A stretch of 64,000 nucleotides of DNA from Vreelandella neptunia (GCF_022489065.1 NZ_JAKVTW010000012.1:1-64000); one strand, 5' to 3'; counted from the first letter of the stretch, positions 17,234 through 25,779 are shown. Program-made: numbers and translations. The notes: generated by a model from the letters alone, not told the origin.

Positions 17234-18697
17234 CTATTCGCTGGCATTCTGCAGCTGCATGGGGAAAGACTCGTCGTCATAGCTGGCTGCACAGTCCGCT
17301 ATTTCGCCTTCGGCTTGACGGCACTCCACCCTCGGCATCTCATAATTGCTACCGTCTTCGCAGCGAGCGCGTTCTTTAGCCTCAACGTGCAGTTCACCGT
17401 CTTGCATGGTGGCGGCTACGGGGCCGGTACAGTTCATGCCATCAGGGCCGCCGCGGCGGATTTGCATCTGGCCTTCACCTTCGTCAAAGGCGTATCTCAC
17501 CTGCAGGGGCCGGCCGCTCTGGCTATCCATTACGCCAGCGCCGCGCCAATCTCCATTGAGAAACGCTGCAGCACCGTCTGGTGGGTTGGCGGGCAGACTT
17601 AGTGGCTCTGGCATTGTGCCGAGCTCGGGTGGTGTGATTGCTTCGGGGCTGTCTCCGCTCAGTTCTGCTGGTGCCGCGGGCAGTTCGCCTGGCGATAGCT
17701 CGGGAGTAACAGGTGGCTCACCATTGGGGAGAGGCGTTTCAGTGGGCGCCAAGGAGGTGTCAGCATCAGGCAACCCTGTCTCAGTAGCCGCATTCGTTAG
17801 CCCGATATCGGTGTCGGGTAGAGCCCAGTCGAGCGCTCCAGCTCCGCTACCGATCGTCGGCAGACCGAAGCCGCCATTCAGTTCCACTGACCCTCTGGGC
17901 ACAGCAATGCCGCTGGTCTGCCCCTTAAAGGGCCAAACGTCCCATCCTTGCCATTCCGGCTTAGCGGAGGAGAAAGCAGTGGCGTCGCCTGAGGGTAGAT
18001 TTATCCCGGTGCCAGGCGCTGTCGTGGATGTGGAGCAGGCTCTAAAGCCAAAAAGTAAAAGCAGCAGTAGAAGTAGTGCTAACGGTAGCAACCACCATAG
18101 TCGACGCCACCAGGGGCGCGTTGGCTCTTCAGCAACAACCGGTTTGGCGACTGGTGCTGCCGCGCCGAGTGACGCTGGGACGGGAGTGATTGGTGGGGTA
18201 GCTGATGCCAGCTCGGGCTCAGCCTGAGGATAAAGACACTGCAGCGGGTTGGCATGTCGATCGATTTCTGGGTGCGTAAACCCCCAGAACGTTAGCACAG
18301 GGGTGCCATCCACTAGATAGACGAAGTTTTCATCTGGGAAATGGCATACCCACTTGAGCAAGCGCGCAAATACTTCATGATCACCGCCTTGGCTTTCATC
18401 TGGTATTTCAACGGCTTGAATCTCTTTTTGAAAGGCCGCTAACTGGATGCGGGCATCTTCTCGTTCGCCTTCTGTAGCGCTTCTCCAGGGCACTACATCA
18501 CCCTCTATACCGCTATACCAGTCCACCCCCTCGCCTTGCTGATCACGCTGTGGAATAGCGAGATGGCGCTCCCGTCCTTTTAATCGACGAGCAATGGCTT
18601 TGCGTAATTGGAGTGCTGAGTAATAGACCGGCTGACCCGTTTCGCCTAGGGCGCGGTACTGCTCGGTCTTCCCGCTATGCAATAAAAGAGATGTCAT
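17234..18697 (-). CDS. srfA: SrfA-family single-pass membrane protein, first gene of the operon
   Basis: Protein of 487 residues. The cytoplasmic N-terminal domain (1-150) carries VDGTPVLTFWGF (129-140). A Pro/Ala linker and a basic, Trp-rich anchor precede a leucine-rich membrane helix at about 199-218. The periplasmic part has a long Pro/Gly/Thr/Ser-rich region (225-385) and a compact C-terminal domain with several cysteines (likely disulphides). Start ATG 18697 has an AAGGT site 7 bases upstream. It is the promoter-proximal gene of the eleven-gene run, with srfB following after 15 bases. A role as inner-membrane anchor linking SrfB/SrfC to the periplasm is inferred. Confidence 0.85.
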   Translation of the reverse strand: MTSLLLHSGKTEQYRALGETGQPVYYSALQLRKAIARRLKGRERHLAIPQRDQQGEGVDWYSGIEGDVVPWRSATEGEREDARIQLAAFQKEIQAVEIPDESQGGDHEVFARLLKWVCHFPDENFVYLVDGTPVLTFWGFTHPEIDRHANPLQCLYPQAEPELASATPPITPVPASLGAAAPVAKPVVAEEPTRPWWRRLWWLLPLALLLLLLLLFGFRACSTSTTAPGTGINLPSGDATAFSSAKPEWQGWDVWPFKGQTSGIAVPRGSVELNGGFGLPTIGSGAGALDWALPDTDIGLTNAATETGLPDADTSLAPTETPLPNGEPPVTPELSPGELPAAPAELSGDSPEAITPPELGTMPEPLSLPANPPDGAAAFLNGDWRGAGVMDSQSGRPLQVRYAFDEGEGQMQIRRGGPDGMNCTGPVAATMQDGELHVEAKERARCEDGSNYEMPRVECRQAEGEIADCAASYDDESFPMQLQNASE

Positions 18698-19054
18698 ATC
18701 TAAACCTTACTTCGATAGAACCATTCGTTAACTGGCTCAGGTGAGTCAGTGTCAAAACAGCGGGTTCGATAAAGCAAGGGCAGGGCGTGCGTTGCACGCG
18801 AATTGGATTGAGTACAAGTCCAGCGTTCCCTAGCGAATTTTAATTGGTATGATTAGTTTTCTAACTATCTTAGCAAGGTTAATTTAGTAAAAAAAGCTAA
18901 GTTAGGATATTAAAAATAAAGTGTTTTTTTGTATGGGTATTTTTACCACCTGAAAGCTGGCATTTCTCTTGGTTAACTCCCTATTTCCCTTCACTAATCA
19001 CCTGATCGCGGACATAGTATTTACCTAGATTAAAATCGATCACCTGACCATACG
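18698..19054. other. AT-rich intergenic region upstream of the srf operon
   Basis: No gene is seen here. The part at 18840-18960 is clearly more AT-rich than the flanking genes and is the likely place for the srfA promoter (reading leftward). I could not pick a convincing promoter pair or operator. The rightmost part runs into the LuxR-type remnant described next. Confidence 0.4.
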
Positions 19055-19167
19055 AACAAGTGAAGTATCAAAATCAGCGAGACCATCGTGTCGATATCAT
19101 CCGCAGCCTAGGCGTCAGACACACGGGAGGCTTAGCCATGGAAACTATCCAGCTTGGCCTCGGGTGA
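19055..19167 (+). pseudogene. remnant of a LuxR/NarL-type DNA-binding domain
   Basis: The bases at about 19083-19164 translate to HRVDIIRSLGVRHTGGLAM followed by ETIQLGLG and a TGA at 19165-19167. This matches the end of the intact regulator encoded at 24081-24764 (HRADIMRRLGVRHTAGLVH then EAIRLGLL). DNA identity is also obvious, for example GGCGTCAGACACACGG against GGCGTCAGGCACACGG. One base appears lost near 19082 (GAGACCAT against GAGACCCAC), shifting the frame, and the similarity fades upstream of about 19055. No receiver domain or start codon remains. It is a decayed fragment of a paralogous response-regulator gene. Confidence 0.75.
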
Positions 19168-19273
19168 TATGAGCCTGTACAGATGAAAGGCATGCAGGCA
19201 TAGTCATCAACTTTGTTTGCAGGCTAATTAAGCTGCTTTATGTCATGACGTTGTTTAAGGGGTGTCGTTTAGT

Positions 19274-19930
19274 ATGTTGATATATCTTGTCTTTTTGATG
19301 ATTTTCGTGGGTGTGACCATAGCTTTTTATCAAGTGTATGAGATTCATTACAATATAAACATTGGCAATGATAAAAAGCTGTCGAATGCCGATAAAAGCC
19401 ACTTAAAAGCGCTTTCGGAGCAAGCCAAAATCGCCACGCAAACCCAAGGGCGGGCCGATTTTGACCGAGCTGCCACTAGCACTTTAGGCGCTGACTTCAA
19501 TCGGGATATCGCGTTGGCAGCGTTTGCGGAAGAGGAGGAGGGCTGCTATGCGATTCCCTTGCTACGTCGTAAAGCGCAATTGCGTTTTAACGGCGAGAGC
19601 GGAGTGAATAAACGCATTTCGAATATGAGCCATATAAAAGTGCAACACTTGCCGTTTTTGAAAACAACGCTGCCGCGTATCAATATGCGCGCAGCGTTGA
19701 TTACGTTGGTTATTTTGAACTGTTTCCTGGTTCAGCTACTAGCTGCCATGAGTGTCTATACGATTAGCTATCCAGTCTCGATTGCTTGGCTGGCTTGGCT
19801 AAACGATCCCTGGGCAGTGATGCTGCTGATTTATGCCTTTATCTTTACGTCACTGCTTATTTCGACGTTTGATAGGTATATGCACGACCTTTATCAACTT
19901 GGAAAGCTGTTTAAGACAAAAGCTGTTTAG
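19274..19930 (+). CDS. orphan membrane protein of unknown function, three predicted helices
   Basis: Start chosen at ATG 19274, preceded by AAGGGG at 19257-19262; a GTG at 19262 overlaps that site and is less likely. The product is 218 residues: an N-terminal membrane helix (about 3-22), a charged soluble segment of some 115 residues, then two membrane helices near residues 137-165 and 175-200 and a short basic tail. No family recognised. It lies between two gene remnants (LuxR HTH at 19055-19167, ZnuA-like at 19927-20210) and its stop codon overlaps the stop of the latter, so it sits in a patch that has been rearranged. Function not assigned. Confidence 0.6.
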   Translation: MLIYLVFLMIFVGVTIAFYQVYEIHYNINIGNDKKLSNADKSHLKALSEQAKIATQTQGRADFDRAATSTLGADFNRDIALAAFAEEEEGCYAIPLLRRKAQLRFNGESGVNKRISNMSHIKVQHLPFLKTTLPRINMRAALITLVILNCFLVQLLAAMSVYTISYPVSIAWLAWLNDPWAVMLLIYAFIFTSLLISTFDRYMHDLYQLGKLFKTKAV

Positions 19931-20210
19931 GCGTCAGTGCAGCGGGTAATCTCATTGGCCAACTGCTCCAGCAGCGCATCGTAGAGGCCAGTATTCAACG
20001 TCAGACCCACGACAAACGAGCCTGGAGATGCTCTAGAAAGATGGTTAAATATTCTTTTCTCTGGGCGGCGTTTTCGCGGTAGTACGCTGCGTTATCAGGG
20101 GCGATCTCACTTAGCTGCTTGGCGATGGCGTCAAGCCCATGGCGTGTATTGGCAGGATCCAGCCAAGCATGACTGTGATCATGGTCATTAGCACTGTTGA
20201 GCGCAAAGGT
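19927..20210 (-). pseudogene. remnant of a ZnuA-type zinc ABC transporter substrate-binding protein
   Basis: Reading leftward from 20210, the frame gives a histidine-rich loop DHDHSH, then AWLDPANTRHGLDAIAKQL and EIAPDNAAYYREN, a pattern typical of the middle of ZnuA/TroA-family proteins (His loop, hxWLDPxN, IAxxLxxxDPxNAxxY). It meets a TGA at 20001-20003. A shifted frame then gives LNTGLYDALLEQLANEI and ends RCTDA plus TAA at 19927-19929, like the ZnuA C-terminus (xxLYxxLLxxLAxxIxxCL). The part between (normally about 80 residues) and the whole N-terminal lobe are gone. No start codon or binding site is visible. Clearly a decayed gene. Confidence 0.7.
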
Positions 20211-20216
20211 CGCGCT

Positions 20217-21173
20217 TTAGCGGTATACAACCTGATCTCGGCCTTGGCGTTTGCCTAAATAAAGAGATTTATCTGCGCGGTGAAGAATGCAGTCTTCTGT
20301 TGGGTCATCCGCAGCGAAACTGGAGACGCCGCAGGTGATGGAAATATGGAAAGTGCCACCCGCTTCGGTCGTAAACGGGTGGTCTGCCAGTGCTTGCCTA
20401 ATACCATCCGCAATAGCCACCGCATCTTCTGATGATACTTCGAATAGCAATACGGCAAACTCTTCACCACCCAAGCGGCCTATAATATCGGTCTCTCTAA
20501 AGCGCTCTTTGAATAGGCGGCAGACCTGCTGCAGTACCTGATCCCCTATTGCATGGCCGTAGGTATCATTGACGGTTTTAAAGTAATCGACATCAAAGAG
20601 AAGTACTGCGACGTTCTTCTCACTGCGACGGAAGTGGGAAAAGGCCTGGCGAAGTCGCTTCATGAAGTAGCGCCGGTTAAATACCCCCGTTAGGTCATCG
20701 GTAATCGCCTGCTTGCGTAATTTTTCCTCTAACGCTTTGTGTGCGGTGATGTCATGCAGGGTGCCGAGAAGGATATTGGGGTCATCCGGTGATGTGTTAT
20801 CGGCAATTTCGTGGAGCCATCGAATGCAGCCGTTAGGCTGAATAATGCGATATTTGATGTCAGTAAAACCAATCTTAAGCATTTCTTGGCGCGATTGAGC
20901 TACTTTGTCTTGATCCAGGGGATGAACCATGGTCATAAATGCTTCGTGACTGGGGGCGAAGTAACGAGGGTCGACATCCAAAAACTCGTAAACCACTTCA
21001 GACCAATATACATCGCCCGTCGCTAGCGACATCTGCCAATAGCCTAGGCGTCCTACTTTATGTAATTTTTGTAGCGTGCGTGTATAAGCCAGCCACTCAT
21101 CCTGGGTTAAGTGTTTGGCAAACACCTGAGAGGCTGAGGGACTGGGAAATAGAATGGAGTGCCTCGAAGCCAT
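20217..21173 (-). CDS. PAS-GGDEF diguanylate cyclase
   Basis: Protein of 318 residues. A PAS/PAC sensor is at about 42-147 and a GGDEF domain at about 155-317. The active-site signature GGEEF is at 235-239 and the product-inhibition site RETD at 226-229, exactly five residues before it, so it should be an active and feedback-inhibited cyclase. No membrane helix. Its start codon directly follows the stop of the 613-residue EAL protein gene with no gap, so the two opposing c-di-GMP enzymes are translated from one message. Confidence 0.92.
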   Translation of the reverse strand: MASRHSILFPSPSASQVFAKHLTQDEWLAYTRTLQKLHKVGRLGYWQMSLATGDVYWSEVVYEFLDVDPRYFAPSHEAFMTMVHPLDQDKVAQSRQEMLKIGFTDIKYRIIQPNGCIRWLHEIADNTSPDDPNILLGTLHDITAHKALEEKLRKQAITDDLTGVFNRRYFMKRLRQAFSHFRRSEKNVAVLLFDVDYFKTVNDTYGHAIGDQVLQQVCRLFKERFRETDIIGRLGGEEFAVLLFEVSSEDAVAIADGIRQALADHPFTTEAGGTFHISITCGVSSFAADDPTEDCILHRADKSLYLGKRQGRDQVVYR

Positions 21174-23015
21174 TTATATGGCTGCCGGGTGGGGGCCCGC
21201 AGGCCATGTAGTTAGAAAAGTTAATGCACTTTCCGCATCAACGGGTCGACTGAACAAGTAGCCCTGTAGTATATCGCAACCAATTTCGTGCAATAATTTT
21301 TGCTGTGCTGCGTACTCTACGCCCTCAGCAACCACCTCTAACCCCAAGCCATGGGCAATGCGAACAATACCGCTGACTAGATTGACTGCTTTTGCGTCAT
21401 GGGGAAGGTCGTCAATAAAACTTTTATCTATTTTGAGTACGTCGACAGGCAGGCGTTTAAGGTAGCTCAAGGAGGAGTAGCCTGTACCGAAATCATCCAG
21501 CGCCAGGGAAATACCGCTCTCTCGCAATTTGCGCATGGTGAGAACAGCGCTGTCGATATCTGTTAGCAAGCTCTCTTCGGTAAGCTCAAGGGTCAGGCGT
21601 TGCGGTGCTAAATCGTGCTCTTCAAGCGTTTGAAGGATATGCCCGACAAAGTTGCGCTGGTAAAACTGGTTGGCAGGAATGTTAATACTTAGCTTTAACG
21701 GGGGATCGCTGGGCTTGATGGGCCAATGATGGGCTTTTTCACAAACGCACCCTAACGACCAGTCCGTCAGTAACCGGGACAACCGAGCGTTTTTTTCAGC
21801 AATCGGCACAAATTCGCCGGGGCTAACGGTGCCTAATGACTTGTCCTGCCAGCGAGCTAACGCTTCAAACCCCATCACACCGCTGCTGTCGGCAAGCACC
21901 AGCGGCTGATAGTGCTGCCGTAACTTTCTGCCTCTCAGCGCTGACTCCAGGCGCTGCTCAATCTTATGTCGACGTAACGCACTCTCTTCGGTGCGATGAG
22001 TGAAAATATGAATGTTTTCGTAAGTCTTGGGCCCTTTGAGGGCTGCCCGCGCTCTTTCTAGCAAATCTTCCGGGCTAATGCCGTCTTCGGGCGAGACGCT
22101 AATGCCCACATCGATGTTGGGACGTATGGTGTGGCCATTCAGGTCAATGGCAGCGTTGAGCTTATTGATGATGGGTTTAATCACGCCGAAGAGATCACGC
22201 AACGAATAAATTGAGACCACGGCACCGAAGCGGTCAATATCCATATTGCCGACGGCCAGGATACCTATATCAGGAGAAGTTAGACGATCAGTCAGACATT
22301 TCAGGATGGCGTTGCGATTTTCGCGTCCATACAAGCGGCTGATTTCGTCAAGGTTATTCATACGTAAGTGCAGAACCACCAAGTGGTATGACTCTGTTTG
22401 CGCAAGTTGAATTAAATTCTTGAGAGTTTCCCCAAACAGCGTTTCGTCAGGTAGGCCCGTTCGGACATCGCGCTGATTGATGCGATTGGCTTGATGGCGG
22501 ACATTGAAGAGCTGTGACCTCAGGTGAATCTGCTCTTCCACGATATTGCCAAAAGCGATTAGCCAGGAGCGCTCCACTTCATTTAACGCCCGCGGCTGGG
22601 TGTCGCTAATACACAAAGTGCCAATGGCGTGCCCGTTAGGTCCGTGCAATACAACGCCTGCGTAGAAACGAATACAGGGTGATGAGGTCACCGCTTTGTG
22701 TTGACGGAAAAAATCGCTCTCTAGCGTATCCGATACTTCAAGATAGCCATGCTCAAGAGCGTGTACACAAAAGGAGAGCTCATGCGGCATCTCGCGAGCC
22801 TCAATCCCTACCGACGATTTAAACCACTGTCGATTTTCATCAATTAGCGATATGACGGCGATCGATGCATTAAAGACCTGAGATACTAAGCGCGTATAAC
22901 GGTCAAAGTGCTCTTCTTGAAGGGTGTCTAGTATGTCGAGCGAACGCAGTTCAGTTAGTCGTGCATCCTCATCTTTTAGACGGATGAAGTGTTCGTGAGT
23001 ATCATCCATGTCCAT
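21174..23015 (-). CDS. GAF / degenerate GGDEF / EAL c-di-GMP phosphodiesterase
   Basis: Protein of 613 residues: GAF at about 15-165, GGDEF-like domain at about 185-340 with signature decayed to DIDRFG, and EAL at about 355-600. The EAL domain retains EALARW, NIPA (Asn), ELTEES, DDFGTGYSSLSYL, KIDKSFI, AEGVE and LQGY, so it should hydrolyse c-di-GMP. It is a paralogue of the protein at 321-2099 and shares its GAF-degenerate GGDEF-EAL order. Start ATG 23015; a second ATG six bases on is equally possible and the upstream site is weak. It is the first gene of a two-gene unit with the PAS-GGDEF cyclase. Confidence 0.88.
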   Translation of the reverse strand: MDMDDTHEHFIRLKDEDARLTELRSLDILDTLQEEHFDRYTRLVSQVFNASIAVISLIDENRQWFKSSVGIEAREMPHELSFCVHALEHGYLEVSDTLESDFFRQHKAVTSSPCIRFYAGVVLHGPNGHAIGTLCISDTQPRALNEVERSWLIAFGNIVEEQIHLRSQLFNVRHQANRINQRDVRTGLPDETLFGETLKNLIQLAQTESYHLVVLHLRMNNLDEISRLYGRENRNAILKCLTDRLTSPDIGILAVGNMDIDRFGAVVSIYSLRDLFGVIKPIINKLNAAIDLNGHTIRPNIDVGISVSPEDGISPEDLLERARAALKGPKTYENIHIFTHRTEESALRRHKIEQRLESALRGRKLRQHYQPLVLADSSGVMGFEALARWQDKSLGTVSPGEFVPIAEKNARLSRLLTDWSLGCVCEKAHHWPIKPSDPPLKLSINIPANQFYQRNFVGHILQTLEEHDLAPQRLTLELTEESLLTDIDSAVLTMRKLRESGISLALDDFGTGYSSLSYLKRLPVDVLKIDKSFIDDLPHDAKAVNLVSGIVRIAHGLGLEVVAEGVEYAAQQKLLHEIGCDILQGYLFSRPVDAESALTFLTTWPAGPHPAAI

Positions 23016-23080
23016 AGAGCCTGCCTACTGAAAAACCGAGCATAAGGGCAAGGAGCCGGTAGCGTTCACACTAAAGCTGT

Positions 23081-23097
23081 AAACGAGTTTATCGTTT
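23081..23097. promoter_or_regulatory. inverted repeat in the divergent promoter region
   Basis: AAACGA and TCGTTT are separated by 5 bases between the leftward EAL gene (start 23015) and the rightward receiver gene (start 23314). The 298-base gap holds no gene. The repeat could be a regulator site but is short and seen once, so chance is not excluded. Confidence 0.25.
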
Positions 23098-23313
23098 GAT
23101 TTAATCATTCTTACGGGTGTTTTTCAAACATACCTAAGGGTTTTTATGTAGGCTGAAGGCGCATTGGTCATCGTTAAATAAGTCTGAATAGACTAGCGGT
23201 AGTGAGTAAGCGCGTCGTAAAATCAAGTATTGGTAAGTAATTGGAAGTAACAGGGAGTGTTCCGGGTGGCAGGGCGCGCCACGACACAGCTAGTCATGGG
23301 TGGAGGTGCGTGC

Positions 23314-23871
23314 ATGAATCCACAAGGCAATTCTGAGCCATCTATTAGAGTCGTCATCATTAATGAAAGCGGTTTCATTCGTGAAGGGCTTTGCCGTGTC
23401 ATTGAAGGGTTTAAAGACATTGAGGTGGTGGCAAGCCTCTGTAGCCCTCATGCGTTAGCTGAGGTGACTCAGTACTTACCAGTTGATGTGGTGTTGATTG
23501 ATGCGCAGCCTCCCAGTCAAGCAGGCTTTGAGGCAGCCAAGCAGTTGTGCAAAAGTGGTGGTAAAACGCGGGTGGTCATTCTGTCGGTTAATCCAAGCCT
23601 TGCTGAAGTAAAACGTGCGCTGCAGGTCGGGGCGAACGGTTTTTTGTTGAGAGAGGCAGGCGTTAGCGAGCTTGAAGTAGCGCTGCATGCTGCCGTTAAA
23701 GGTAAGATATTTTTATGTCCTACGATACTCAAGCGGTTGTCTGTAGCGTTGGCAGTAGATGAGCTACCTACAAGCGGCAGTATGCCTTTTAATGCTGCTC
23801 AAGATCTTTATTCAATTGACGAAATCATCGGCAAAGCACTACGTTTGGGGATACTGCGACAAGAACAATGA
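23314..23871 (+). CDS. receiver-domain protein lacking its DNA-binding domain
   Basis: Start set at ATG 23314 because GGAGG lies 7 bases upstream; an earlier ATG at 23257 has no such support. The 185-residue product is a CheY-like receiver: the phospho-acceptor Asp is in VVLIDAQPP and the switch Ser in VVILSVN. The usual acidic pair is only NE (in IINESG), and the usual switch Lys is Arg (LLREAG), so phosphorylation may be weak or lost. LuxR-type DNA-binding helices are missing, yet the last 16 residues (IIGKALRLGIL) resemble the final helix of the neighbouring NarL-type regulator (VHEAIRLGLL). That suggests an internal deletion of the DNA-binding core. Confidence 0.7.
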   Translation: MNPQGNSEPSIRVVIINESGFIREGLCRVIEGFKDIEVVASLCSPHALAEVTQYLPVDVVLIDAQPPSQAGFEAAKQLCKSGGKTRVVILSVNPSLAEVKRALQVGANGFLLREAGVSELEVALHAAVKGKIFLCPTILKRLSVALAVDELPTSGSMPFNAAQDLYSIDEIIGKALRLGILRQEQ

Positions 23872-24080
23872 TCAGGGTTTTTACTTATACTGATTTTGCG
23901 GTCAGTAAGTTACCGTGCGTTATTGAGCAGGCTCCACCGAGTTTCTATTGTTGGTTTCAATCTGGCGTTTAAGTCTAGGAATGGAGCCACACCCAATAGT
24001 CCAATGATAGTGATTGAACCCGCGCTAGCGAAGGGGTTTTACGTCAGGTTTTACCTTTTCAAGGTCCGTGCCCTATTTCC

Positions 24081-24764
24081 ATGAAACGTTCAGAAGATAC
24101 CATCCGGATATTACTAGCCGATGAGCATCGTTTAGTGCGCTCCGCGATCAGTGCCCTTATCGAAACCTTCGACAACATGTCGGTGGTTGCTGAAATGGAT
24201 TCTGAGCAACAGCTCATGACAGAGGCTGCCCGTTTCGACGTTGATGTGGCGATTATTGACGCAGCGGTTATCTCGTTAGGCCGGTTAGAGTCGTTAGGTC
24301 AGCTTACCGATATTTGTCCCGGTATTCGTGTGGTCGTTCTCTCTACCTACTCTAGTGATAGTTTTATTCGTCGCCTTTTTGAAGCAGGAGCCTACGGGTT
24401 TCTGCACAAAAATTCAGATGTTAACGAATTGGAAATGGCCATACGTAAAGCTGCACAAGGGGAGCGTTTCGTGCTCACTGCCATGGAACCTGAGCAGTTC
24501 GTTGATGCTGCTTCGGTGGTGGGGGCTGCCATTATCCATGAAAACCCCCTTACCCTAAGGCAAAGCGAAGTATTAACACTCGTAGCAAGAGGTTTGCGAA
24601 GCAAGGCCATCGCAGACAAGCTCAATGTCAGCATCAAAACCATCGAGACCCACCGCGCCGATATCATGCGCCGACTTGGCGTCAGGCACACGGCAGGCTT
24701 AGTCCATGAAGCTATACGGCTGGGTTTATTGGTGACGCCTCAAGACACTGATGGGCCTCGTTGA
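24081..24764 (+). CDS. NarL/FixJ-type response regulator
   Basis: Protein of 227 residues with an N-terminal receiver domain (about 8-125) and a C-terminal LuxR-type helix-turn-helix (about 158-220). Receiver residues DE (in LLADEH), the phospho-acceptor Asp (in AIIDAA), the switch Ser (VVLSTYS) and Lys (FLHKNSD) are all present. The DNA-binding part shows LTLRQSEVLTLVARGL, SKAIADKL and the recognition region IKTIETHRADIMRRL. No sensor kinase is adjacent; the neighbouring c-di-GMP genes and the receiver-only gene 209 bases upstream are the only signalling context. A degraded copy of its DNA-binding end lies at 19055-19167. Confidence 0.88.
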   Translation: MKRSEDTIRILLADEHRLVRSAISALIETFDNMSVVAEMDSEQQLMTEAARFDVDVAIIDAAVISLGRLESLGQLTDICPGIRVVVLSTYSSDSFIRRLFEAGAYGFLHKNSDVNELEMAIRKAAQGERFVLTAMEPEQFVDAASVVGAAIIHENPLTLRQSEVLTLVARGLRSKAIADKLNVSIKTIETHRADIMRRLGVRHTAGLVHEAIRLGLLVTPQDTDGPR

Positions 24765-24852
24765 GGCTTACGGCTTACTAGGCGAAACCACGCTAAAACT
24801 TTTCCACTTCCTGCTTTTATTAATCCTGGCGTGATTTCATTCTTTATAGCCA

Positions 24853-25779
24853 TCAAACCCGTTTAGTCGCCGCCAGCGTATATAAAAACTCCAGCCCCAG
24901 CGTCGCAGCAGCGAGCGACGTAATGTCGCCATGATCGTAGGCAGGATTAACTTCCACCACGTCCATGCCGACTAATTCCATGCCCACCATGCCGCGAATG
25001 ACTTTCAGCATTAGGTCGGTAGACATGCCACCGCAGACCGGGGTGCCGGTGCCGGGGGCGTAGGCAGGGTCTAGTCCGTCGATGTCCAGGCTGACGTAAG
25101 CAGGATGATGACCCACTTTGGCACGAATACGCTCCAGTACAGCGGCTGCACCGTGGTCGTTGACCCAATCCGCATCCAGCACTTCATAAGGGTGGTTGTG
25201 GCGGTCATAGCTGGTGCGAATACCAATTTGCAGCGAGTGTTCCGGCACCACCAATCCCTCTTTCAGGGCGTGGTGAAAAATGGTGCCGTGGTCAAAGCGC
25301 GTGCCCTGCTCGTAGGTGTCGGTGTGGGCGTCAAAATGGATCAGCGCCAGCGGGCCGTGTTGGCGTGCGTGGGCGCGCAGCAGTGGCAGGCTGATGTAAT
25401 GATCGCCCCCCAGCGTGAGCATTTTTTTGCCTGCGCTTAGCCAACGTTGAGCGTGATTTTCTAGGTTATCGACTAGGCTTTCTGGCTCGCCGTAAGCGTA
25501 ATCAACGTTGCCTGCATCGCACACCTTGAGGCGCTCGTCCAACGCAAAGTCCCAGGGCCAGCGCTTACCTTCCCAGATTAAATTGGCAGTGCTTTGGCGA
25601 ATCGCATTCGGCCCCATACGAGTGCCCGCACGGCCAGAACACGCCAGATCAAAGGGAACGCCACTCACTACAACCTCGGCATCGGTCGTCTTAGGATCCG
25701 TTGCTTTTTCTACACCCATAAAAGTAGAAATCATATCGCCATAAAGGCTAGGCATGGTCTGAGTTAGTGGGTGGGTCAC
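24853..25779 (-). CDS. speB: agmatinase / ureohydrolase family enzyme
   Basis: Protein of 308 residues (E. coli SpeB is 306), with the binuclear Mn2+ motifs GGDH (124-127), DAHTD (150-154) and DIDGLDP (232-238). The N-terminal GRAGTRMGPNAIR segment is typical of agmatinases. The expected reaction is agmatine to putrescine and urea in the cytoplasm. Related guanidino-acid hydrolases share these motifs, so the substrate is likely but not certain. It is transcribed divergently from a LysR-type gene 130 bases away, its probable regulator. Confidence 0.82.
   Translation of the reverse strand: MTHPLTQTMPSLYGDMISTFMGVEKATDPKTTDAEVVVSGVPFDLACSGRAGTRMGPNAIRQSTANLIWEGKRWPWDFALDERLKVCDAGNVDYAYGEPESLVDNLENHAQRWLSAGKKMLTLGGDHYISLPLLRAHARQHGPLALIHFDAHTDTYEQGTRFDHGTIFHHALKEGLVVPEHSLQIGIRTSYDRHNHPYEVLDADWVNDHGAAAVLERIRAKVGHHPAYVSLDIDGLDPAYAPGTGTPVCGGMSTDLMLKVIRGMVGMELVGMDVVEVNPAYDHGDITSLAAATLGLEFLYTLAATKRV

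Noticed and set aside
2305..18697. Reading the srf operon as a type VI secretion cluster
   Set aside because: No sheath, baseplate, TssJLM, ClpV, Hcp or VgrG gene is present; only the VWA protein recalls a T6SS regulator.
23896..24084. Open frame between the receiver gene and the NarL-type gene
   Set aside because: No similarity to a protein, no binding site, and it overlaps the real start at 24081.
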